DNA of 11,550 nt, taken from NCBI GenBank assembly GCA_023248915.1, contig JAHFDQ010000142.1, positions 1 through 11,550 on the forward strand, written 5' to 3'. Position 1 is the stretch's first letter; the number at the start of each line of letters is the position of its first letter. The position numbers and the translations under genes are program-made. This stretch comes from Archangiaceae bacterium. Its GTDB lineage: Bacteria > Myxococcota > Myxococcia > Myxococcales > Myxococcaceae. The notes beneath the pieces are model-generated. The model did no database searches and was not told the origin of the DNA. It saw nothing but the letters and a program-made list of their open reading frames with translations. Below are positions 6,321 through 11,550 of this stretch, in pieces.

Positions 6321-8887
6321 GCCGCGCTCCGCTTCTCGGGCGCCGCCTCTCCTGCGCCCGCCGCCCGGGTGCGCTGGTCGTGCATGAGTTGCAGCACCGC
6401 CGCCAGCACCGTGAACGACACGAGCAGCGTCGTGGTGAGCCCCAGGCAGGCCACGTAGCCCATCGACTTCAGCCCGTTGTGGCTGGCGGCGAAGAGCGAC
6501 CCGAAGCCGGCGATGGCGGTCAGCGTGGATGAGGCGACCGCCGCGCCCACCGACCGCAACGCCACCACGGGCGAGGTGCCTTCCAGGAAGCGGTGCAAGA
6601 GGTACAGGCCGTGCGACACCCCGAAGCCCAGCAGAATGGGCATCATGATGATGTTCATGAAGTTCAGCCGGTGGTCGGTGACCGACATCGCCCCCAGCAT
6701 CATCACCAGGCCGACGCCCAGCGGGATGACGGACGCCAGCGCCAGCTTCGGCGACCGGAAGTCGAGGAAGTGCATCAGCAGAATCCAGATGGTCGCCAGC
6801 ACCACCGTCAGCTTGCCGTCCCAGAGCACGATGCGCGCCAGCTTGGCGAAGAGAATCGGCAGGCCCGACGCGTGGTACACGTGGCCGCTCTTGGTCACGA
6901 TGTTGGTGGTCTGGTCGGCGAACTCGAGCATCTTCTTGCCGTCCCACAGGTCCACCCCCGGGTAGATGAACGTCAGGTAGCCGTGGTTCTCGGGCCGGGT
7001 GGTGGGCAGGTGGCGGAACATCGACGCGTAGATGTCGGGCACCTCGTGCACGCCGAACGGCTTGGCGTTCAAGATGCGGAAGAAGCGCGTCGCGTTCTCT
7101 TGCAGCTCGGGCGGTAAGGAAGCGACGTCGATGTCCTTCAATTCGTCGCGCCACTCGGCCAGCACCTTGGTGTTGGCCGCGGCAGTCTCGGCCGGGGGCA
7201 CGAACGAGTAGATGGACACCACCTGGTCCATCGCCGCGTACTTCTTCGGGTGCTCGGTCAGCTCGTCGAACACCTCGCGCGCCTCTTCCAGCGTCTGGGT
7301 GTAGACGGCCACCGGGTCGGCCGAGATTTGAAACCGCTCGCGCACCTCGTCCTGCAAGCGGACCGACCGGTGGTTCGCCGGCATCAGCGCGCGGGTGTTG
7401 TAGTCGAAGCGCACGCCGCCCCGCAGGCGGTCCCACAGCGACGCGTTCTTCGGCAGCGGGAAGTCCTGCCAGGGAATGGCGAAGGCGCACAGTGCCAGCA
7501 CCACCGTCACGCAGATGGTGAGCACCAGCGCCGGGCGCGGCACCCGGAAGTCGCCGCCGTGCTTGGCGGTGCCGAGCGGCGTCATGGTGCCGATGAGCCG
7601 CTTGGGCAGGTCGGGCCAGCGCCGGCCGAGCAGCGCCAGGATGGCGGGGCTCCACGAGAACAGGGTGAAGCCGATGATGAGGGTGCCGAACCCGGCCAGA
7701 AAGCCGAACTGCGAGAAGCCGCGCAACTCCGACACCATCAGGACGAAGAACGAGCCGCCGGTGACGATGGCCGCGATGAGCGCCGGCCTGCCGGCGTTGA
7801 CGATGGCGTCGTGAATCGCCTGGTCGTACGTCTTGCCGAGCCCCAGCTCGATGCGCGTGCGGTAGGTGAAGTGAATGCCGTAGTCCACCCCGAAGCCCAT
7901 CAAGATGCCGCCCAAGATGCTGGTCACCATGTTGAGCTCGCCCACGGTGGCCTTGGTGAAGCCCATCGTCAGCACCGTGCCCAGCGCCATGCCGGTGATG
8001 ACGATGAGGCTGGGAGCGACGCGCCGGAAGAACAACAGCGCGATGAGAACGATGCCGGCGAAGGCGATGAACGACACCGGCCCCAGCGACTCGGTGATGG
8101 CGTAGGAGTCGTCGAGCGAGGTGATGTACGACCCGGTGAAGCCGAAGTAGACGTGGTGGGCGTCGCCCATCTTGTCGTAGTCCTCGATGAGCTCGATGCC
8201 GGTCTTCTGGGCGACCTCGGCGAGCTGCCCTTTCAAGACGTCGACGAAGTCCTTGGTCTTGGCAAGCTCGGTGGAGTTCCACATGGGCTTGACCAGCATC
8301 ATCAGCATCTTCTTGTCGTTCGACAGGTAGTAGTCGTCGCGGATGCTCTTCTTCCCGACCGAGCTGTACTTGTCGATGAGGTCCTGCAGGTCGAGCTTCA
8401 CCGGCTCGGTCTTCTTGATTTCGATGAAGAAGGGGTTGTTTCGCCGGAGCTGGTCCTTCAGGTACAGGTTGACGCGGCGCTTGCCCTCGACCAGGTCCTC
8501 GGTCTTGATGAACAGGACCATGTTGTCCTGGATGAACTCGACCGGGACCTTGTAGGTGACGAAGCGCACGTGCTCGGTGTCGGCGTGCAGCTTGTCGGCC
8601 AGCTCGTCGGCGACCTTCTTCAGGGCCTTGTCGTCGGCGCCGCGCAGCCCCAGCATCAGGTAGCCGGCGCCCCCCACCATGTCGATGACCCGCTTGACTT
8701 CCTTCACCTCGGGCAGGTCTTGCGAGATGAGGTCGAGCTGGTTGGGTTCGATGGTGAGCCGGGAAGTTCCCCAAGCGGCAACGGCCCCGAGCGCGACCAG
8801 GAAGAGCAGCACCTTGCCAGGGTTGCGCAAGATGAACCGGGCGTAGGCGGACGCCGCCCGGGTGAGAAACGCTGACTTGTCGTTCAT
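6317..8887 (-). CDS. MMPL/RND-superfamily membrane transporter (HpnN-like), second proton-relay Asp missing
   Basis: An 856-residue protein with the two-fold layout of MMPL/RND exporters: membrane helix 1 (about 26-42), a periplasmic domain (about 45-265), five helices (about 268-422), helix 7 (about 452-472), a second periplasmic domain (about 475-690), and five more helices (about 692-837). The family uses the proton gradient to move lipids or hydrophobic molecules, and HpnN-type members carry hopanoids. The signature in the first half is intact, GFGVDYGIHF (331-340, Asp335). The matching site in the second half reads GFGVSHGLYL (754-763), with Ser758 in place of Asp, so proton relay may be one-sided. 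The ATG at 8887 is chosen because it gives a normal short cytoplasmic N-terminus. No strong ribosome-binding site precedes it. The gene lies between a cysteine-rich lipoprotein (52 bp upstream) and an overlapping lipoprotein. No membrane-fusion protein or outer-membrane channel gene is in the window. Cargo is unknown. Confidence 0.93.
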   Translation of the reverse strand: MNDKSAFLTRAASAYARFILRNPGKVLLFLVALGAVAAWGTSRLTIEPNQLDLISQDLPEVKEVKRVIDMVGGAGYLMLGLRGADDKALKKVADELADKLHADTEHVRFVTYKVPVEFIQDNMVLFIKTEDLVEGKRRVNLYLKDQLRRNNPFFIEIKKTEPVKLDLQDLIDKYSSVGKKSIRDDYYLSNDKKMLMMLVKPMWNSTELAKTKDFVDVLKGQLAEVAQKTGIELIEDYDKMGDAHHVYFGFTGSYITSLDDSYAITESLGPVSFIAFAGIVLIALLFFRRVAPSLIVITGMALGTVLTMGFTKATVGELNMVTSILGGILMGFGVDYGIHFTYRTRIELGLGKTYDQAIHDAIVNAGRPALIAAIVTGGSFFVLMVSELRGFSQFGFLAGFGTLIIGFTLFSWSPAILALLGRRWPDLPKRLIGTMTPLGTAKHGGDFRVPRPALVLTICVTVVLALCAFAIPWQDFPLPKNASLWDRLRGGVRFDYNTRALMPANHRSVRLQDEVRERFQISADPVAVYTQTLEEAREVFDELTEHPKKYAAMDQVVSIYSFVPPAETAAANTKVLAEWRDELKDIDVASLPPELQENATRFFRILNAKPFGVHEVPDIYASMFRHLPTTRPENHGYLTFIYPGVDLWDGKKMLEFADQTTNIVTKSGHVYHASGLPILFAKLARIVLWDGKLTVVLATIWILLMHFLDFRSPKLALASVIPLGVGLVMMLGAMSVTDHRLNFMNIIMMPILLGFGVSHGLYLLHRFLEGTSPVVALRSVGAAVASSTLTAIAGFGSLFAASHNGLKSMGYVACLGLTTTLLVSFTVLAAVLQLMHDQRTRAAGAGEAAPEKRSAA

Positions 8888-8910
8888 GTTGGAACGGCGG
8901 ACGTTACTCC

Positions 8911-8934
8911 AAAGCGGTCAAGGGCGGCCGCTTT
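8911..8934 (-). other. Hairpin between cysteine-rich lipoprotein and transporter genes
   Basis: AAAGCGG (8911-8917) and CCGCTTT (8928-8934) are perfect inverted copies of 7 bp around a 10-nt loop. On the minus strand the hairpin starts 5 nt after the TGA of the cysteine-rich lipoprotein gene and ends 23 nt before the transporter ATG. There is no T-run beyond the stem's own TTT. It could be a partial terminator that lowers transporter expression relative to the lipoprotein, or simply an mRNA-stability element. Confidence 0.4.
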
Positions 8935-8939
8935 CGGCG

Positions 8940-9278
8940 TCACTGCATCGCGCCGAGGCAAGACAGGCTCACCCGGCCGAGCGGCTGCAAGCAGCCCACC
9001 TTGGCGAGCCCGAAGGACAGTTCCTGGCCGCTGGTGCAGGCGGGGACGTTCTCCAGGCACTGCGCGTAGGAGTTCAGCTCGGTGACGTCGTCGGGGCTGC
9101 ACTTGGGCAGCCCGCGCTCGCAGGCCGCCACGTCGTAGGAGTCTTTGCCCTGCCCGCCGCAGCCCTCGCCTTTCCGGTTGAGCAGGTCGGTCGCGGCGCC
9201 GATGCGCGTGCAGACGTCTCCGCAAGAGGTTGCGCCGAGCGCCACCAAGACGGCCACTGCCCAAATTCCGTTTCTCAT
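8940..9278 (-). CDS. Small cysteine-rich lipoprotein
   Basis: A 112-residue protein. The ATG at 9278-9276 is preferred to upstream starts because AAGGGAG lies 5 nt before it and the protein then opens with a signal peptide ending at ATSC, Cys19. That lipobox has Ala at -3 where Leu is usual, so lipidation is likely but not certain. Asp at +3 follows a Gly at +2. Eight cysteines follow (23, 40, 53, 60, 74, 81, 96, 107), an even number that would allow four disulfides, which fits a folded periplasmic or surface domain. Small proteins with this cysteine-rich style are common in Myxococcota. No function is known to me. It is the first gene of the minus-strand cluster that includes the transporter, though a hairpin separates them. 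Confidence 0.82.
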   Translation of the reverse strand: MRNGIWAVAVLVALGATSCGDVCTRIGAATDLLNRKGEGCGGQGKDSYDVAACERGLPKCSPDDVTELNSYAQCLENVPACTSGQELSFGLAKVGCLQPLGRVSLSCLGAMQ

Positions 9279-9324
9279 GTCAGCTCCCTTTCCGCGGACC
9301 GCCAGTGTAGACAAGTCGGCTCCG
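9279..9324. promoter_or_regulatory. 46-bp divergent gap between lipoprotein and glycosyltransferase genes
   Basis: The minus-strand lipoprotein and plus-strand glycosyltransferase start codons face away from each other across only 46 bp, so their promoters must overlap or extend into the opposite gene. On the minus strand TACACT (9309-9304) is a fair -10 candidate about 25 bp before the ATG, with no convincing -35. The lipoprotein ribosome-binding site (complement of CTCCCTT, 9284-9290) also lies here. No recognisable promoter was found for the glycosyltransferase. Confidence 0.35.
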
Positions 9325-10920
9325 ATGCGCCGGGTCCTTCTCGCGGTGGCAGTCGTCGCCCTCTGTTTGGTGGGCCTCGGCTCGACCGAGGCCGGCACCC
9401 ACCCCGACGAGGCCACCTACCTGTCCATCGTTTCCGAGATGGACGACCGCGGGGCCTGGAACACCGCCTGGTTCGAGGGCGAGCCGAACTTCATCAAGCC
9501 GCCGCTCGTGTACTGGGCCCAGCGCGGACTGTTTTCCCTCTTCGGACGGTCCCTGTTCGCCGCCCGGCTGCCCTCGGCGCTGTCGGCGGCGGGGCTGGCG
9601 CTGCTGTTGGGGGCGCTGGCGAGGCGCATGGCGCGGGCCGAGCCGCGGGCCGCGGCCGAAGCCGATGTGGGGGAGTTGGCGACGCTGCTCGCCGCCTCTT
9701 CCCTCGGGCTGCTCCGCTTCGGGCGGCTGACGATGATGGACGCGCCCTTCGCCCTGGCGCTCGGCGTCGGCCTCTACGGCGCCTGGAGGGGCGTGGCCGA
9801 GCGGAGTCCGCGCGCGCTGCTCTGGTGCGGGCTTGGCGCCGGAGCGGCGATGTTGTTGAAGGGGCCCGTGGGCGCGGTGCTCGTCTTCGCGCCCGCGGTC
9901 GCTTTCGCCGCCGTCCTGTGGCCCCGGGCGCTCCGGTCTGGTTACGCCGCAGGGGCCGTCGCGCTCTGCGCGCTCATCGCCTTGCCGTGGTTCGGGGCCC
10001 AGTTGGCCGTGCACGGTCGAGCGTTCGTCGATGCCTTCTTCCTCCACGAGAACCTCGCGAAGTTCTCGGGCCCCTGGACGGTGTCGGGCGAATTGGGCCT
10101 TCTGGCGGCCCTCGGCGGCCTGGCGCTGCCGTGGACTCTGCTGGCCGGGAGCGCGGCCGCGTCGCGAAGGCCGTGGCGGGCCCCCGCCGTGCTTCTGCCG
10201 CTCCTTTGCGTCGCCTCGGTGGTCTTCGTCTACTCGCTGCCGTCGGTGAAGTACCCCCACTACATGCTGCCATGCGTGGGCCCGGCGGTGCTGCTCACGG
10301 CGGGGGCTCCGCAGGCCCGATGGGCGCGGCAGGCCACGGCCGGAGGGCTCGGCCTGGTCTCGCTCGGGCTGCTCCTCGCGCTCCGGCTGCCCTTCCCGGC
10401 GGTCGGGACGGCGGCGGTGGCCGGTGGCGCCGCGCTCGCCCTGGCTTCGGCGGGGCTCGTCTTTCGCGGCAGGCTCGCGCCGGGAGCGCTGGCCTTCGCG
10501 GCCGCCGCGGCGCTGGTAGTGGGCGTCGCGGTCCCTTCAATCAACCCGCCGCTCTTTCCGCCGAGCGCGCTCGAGTCGGCGATGGGGCGCTCGCTGGTTT
10601 GCTACGGCGGCAACTGCGGGCTGTTGCGCTTCGCGACGGGTCGCCCGGTGTCCCGCGCCTGGAACGAAGAGCACCTGGCCGGCTCGCTGCAGGGCGGGGC
10701 CGCCGCGGTGCTTTCCGCGGCGGACTACGAGGCGCTCGCGGCGCCTACGCGCGCACGGGCTTCAGTGTCGGCGCGGTGGAAGCGGTTTCGCCGGCGAATG
10801 GCTCCGGCCGACCTGCTCGACGCCTGGGCCCGGAGTGACTTGGGCCCGCTCTTCGAGGACATGCTGCTCGTCTCCGTTCGCTCCGAGCCGGTCGAGGGGG
10901 CCCGACTACGCTCGCCCTGA
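9325..10920 (+). CDS. GT39/ArnT-like membrane glycosyltransferase
   Basis: A 531-residue integral membrane protein of the family that transfers sugars from polyprenyl-phosphate donors to lipids or proteins on the periplasmic face (dolichyl-phosphate-mannose mannosyltransferase/ArnT type). Helix 1 (about 3-20) leads to the catalytic loop HPDEATYL (26-33, with Asp28-Glu29), then KPPLVYW (58-64) and FGRSLFAARLPSALSA (73-88). Further family marks are RLTMMDAPFAL (134-144), FFLHENLAKFSGPW (238-251) and SLPSVKYPHYMLPCVGP (304-320). Many hydrophobic helices follow to about 405, and a short soluble tail of some 120 residues has two close cysteines (CYGGNC, 426-431). The ATG at 9325 is chosen because it puts helix 1 at the N-terminus. 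Upstream in-frame ATGs would add about 16 or more polar residues and overlap the divergent gene. No aminoarabinose or O-antigen genes lie beside it, so donor and acceptor are unknown. Confidence 0.93.
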   Translation: MRRVLLAVAVVALCLVGLGSTEAGTHPDEATYLSIVSEMDDRGAWNTAWFEGEPNFIKPPLVYWAQRGLFSLFGRSLFAARLPSALSAAGLALLLGALARRMARAEPRAAAEADVGELATLLAASSLGLLRFGRLTMMDAPFALALGVGLYGAWRGVAERSPRALLWCGLGAGAAMLLKGPVGAVLVFAPAVAFAAVLWPRALRSGYAAGAVALCALIALPWFGAQLAVHGRAFVDAFFLHENLAKFSGPWTVSGELGLLAALGGLALPWTLLAGSAAASRRPWRAPAVLLPLLCVASVVFVYSLPSVKYPHYMLPCVGPAVLLTAGAPQARWARQATAGGLGLVSLGLLLALRLPFPAVGTAAVAGGAALALASAGLVFRGRLAPGALAFAAAAALVVGVAVPSINPPLFPPSALESAMGRSLVCYGGNCGLLRFATGRPVSRAWNEEHLAGSLQGGAAAVLSAADYEALAAPTRARASVSARWKRFRRRMAPADLLDAWARSDLGPLFEDMLLVSVRSEPVEGARLRSP

Positions 10921-10941
10921 GCGGTTTCCGGTTCGTTCGGG

Positions 10942-11172
10942 CTACGGGTTGCGCCGGTCGGGGGGGATGCCGCTCTGGGGCAGGGCGTTCTCTGGCACGT
11001 ACGCCGGGCTGCACTGGCACGCCTGGCAGCCGCGCTGGGCGACCATCGAGCACTCGACTCCCGTCAGGCAGCGCAGGTCGCGGTATTCGGGGCAGATGGT
11101 GTTGCCGGCGCGCACCGTCGCGCACGCCCCGAGCAGCCAGGCGAGCGCGACGAGGGTGAGGGGCCGTGACAT
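10942..11172 (-). CDS. Very small cysteine-rich lipoprotein
   Basis: A 76-residue protein. The ATG at 11172-11170 has GGAG about 9 nt upstream. Residues 1-17 are a clear lipoprotein signal (MSRP, hydrophobic run, lipobox LGAC with Cys17). The mature part is about 60 residues with six cysteines (27, 35, 41, 49, 52, 54), including a tight CQACQC cluster, and a Pro-rich polar tail. An even cysteine count suggests disulfides; the CxxCxC cluster could instead bind a metal. No family is recognised. The stop lies 21 bp from the end of the convergent glycosyltransferase gene. On the minus strand it lies 50 bp downstream of the Spy-like gene and could be co-transcribed with it. Confidence 0.75.
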   Translation of the reverse strand: MSRPLTLVALAWLLGACATVRAGNTICPEYRDLRCLTGVECSMVAQRGCQACQCSPAYVPENALPQSGIPPDRRNP

Positions 11173-11222
11173 GGTTTTTCGCTCCGGCGGCGCGCCCCCG
11201 AAGGCCAGCTCGAGAGCGCGGG

Positions 11223-11550
11223 CTAGTACGAATCCTGCCCGTCGCCGTCGCGGAAGTCGAACCGGCGCCGGTGGTCGCCGTGGCCCATTCGGCCCGGGCC
11301 CATCCGCCCGCCTTCCATGCCGGGGCCGCCGTGCATCATCTTGCCGCCCATTCCGCCGCCCCGCTGGAAGTGCGCCAGGAAGACCGCCAACTGCGCCTTG
11401 CGCTGGGGGCTCAGGTCCTTGGCGAGCGCGGCGAAGACGTCCTTGTCGAGCGCGGCCAGCCGGGCGCGGGCGTCGAGCAGGCGCGAGGTGGCCTGGTCGA
11501 CCTGCGCCAGCGCCGAGGGCTCTCCGTCGGCCGCGTCGCGCAACACCTTC
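11223..11550 (-). CDS. Spy/CpxP-like periplasmic protein, C-terminal part (start beyond window)
   Basis: 108 residues are visible before the TAG at 11225-11223. The frame continues through the right edge, so the N-terminus and signal peptide are not seen. The visible part begins with two amphipathic helices rich in Ala, Asp and Arg (about 11-43) and then LSPQRKAQL (46-54), similar to the LTxxQ motif of the Spy/CpxP and heavy-metal-sensor (ZraP/CnrX-like) group of periplasmic helical proteins. A tail rich in Gly, Met and His follows (64-93; Met at 67, 71, 72, 78, 83, 88 and His at 73, 90, 93), then a charged Arg/Asp end. Members of this group act as stress chaperones or metal sensors, often next to a two-component or sigma-factor system. 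The Met/His tail could bind copper or silver, an inference only. Confidence 0.75.
   Translation of the reverse strand, partial: KVLRDAADGEPSALAQVDQATSRLLDARARLAALDKDVFAALAKDLSPQRKAQLAVFLAHFQRGGGMGGKMMHGGPGMEGGRMGPGRMGHGDHRRRFDFRDGDGQDSY

Noticed and set aside
6321..8774. A long minus-strand open frame in the frame of the 195-residue lipoprotein, extending through the transporter
   Set aside because: Upstream of 6320 this frame is His/Arg/Gly-rich low-complexity sequence, while the other frame there encodes a well-formed membrane transporter. The lipoprotein signal fixes the real start at 6320.
7250..8875. A 541-codon plus-strand frame opposite the transporter
   Set aside because: It is His/Asp/Gln/Val-rich without hydrophobic-core patterning and mirrors the transporter codons.
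9145..9324. Upstream extension of the glycosyltransferase to an earlier ATG
   Set aside because: It would add 60 polar residues before membrane helix 1 and overlap the divergent lipoprotein gene. The family starts directly with helix 1.
8862..10838. A 658-codon plus-strand frame across the cysteine-rich lipoprotein and glycosyltransferase
   Set aside because: It is an Arg/Gly/Ala-rich shadow. The overlapping frame from 9325 has all glycosyltransferase motifs, and the minus-strand lipoprotein has a strong ribosome-binding site and signal peptide.

Overview
The window is GC-rich throughout and densely coded on both strands. It is full of secreted or lipid-anchored proteins: four have a lipoprotein signal, two of those four are small and cysteine-rich, and one large surface-type protein carries an Asp/Gly-rich spacer ahead of a beta-helix. 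This style suggests a deltaproteobacterial lineage, most likely Myxococcota. That is an inference from composition and gene style, because no rRNA or marker gene is present. No tRNA, CRISPR array, transposase or integrase was seen.

Layout. Positions 1-1766 (minus) hold the first 588 residues of an exported right-handed beta-helix protein that runs off the left edge. A 142-bp divergent gap separates it from a tight plus-strand operon at 1909-5030. That operon encodes a 573-residue protein with CYTH-like sequence features, a beta-propeller of the SdiA-regulated/phytase-like type, and a small helical lipoprotein. A perfect 7-bp hairpin with a TTCG loop follows the last stop codon. Next, at 5200-5715, is a bare GGDEF diguanylate cyclase domain. 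The sequence just upstream still encodes the end of a membrane segment and the linker helix of a longer enzyme, but has no start codon, so this looks like an N-terminally truncated gene.

Converging on it from the right is a minus-strand cluster at 9278-5733: a cysteine-rich lipoprotein, a 856-residue MMPL/RND-type membrane transporter, and a lipoprotein whose GTG start overlaps the transporter stop by 4 nt. A GT39/ArnT-like membrane glycosyltransferase (9325-10920, plus) diverges from that cluster across 46 bp. The right end holds a second small cysteine-rich lipoprotein (minus) and the C-terminal part of a Spy/CpxP-like periplasmic protein with a Gly/Met/His-rich tail (minus, cut by the window edge).

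How the genes may work together. The transporter and the overlapping lipoprotein are very probably made together and may form an envelope export unit, perhaps for a lipid. The 1909-5030 operon is the least understood part. It joins a possible triphosphate-tunnel fold with a phytase-like propeller and a lipoprotein, and I know of no described system with this composition. No single pathway links all the genes, and the window reads as ordinary chromosome with several uncharacterised envelope genes, not as a mobile island.
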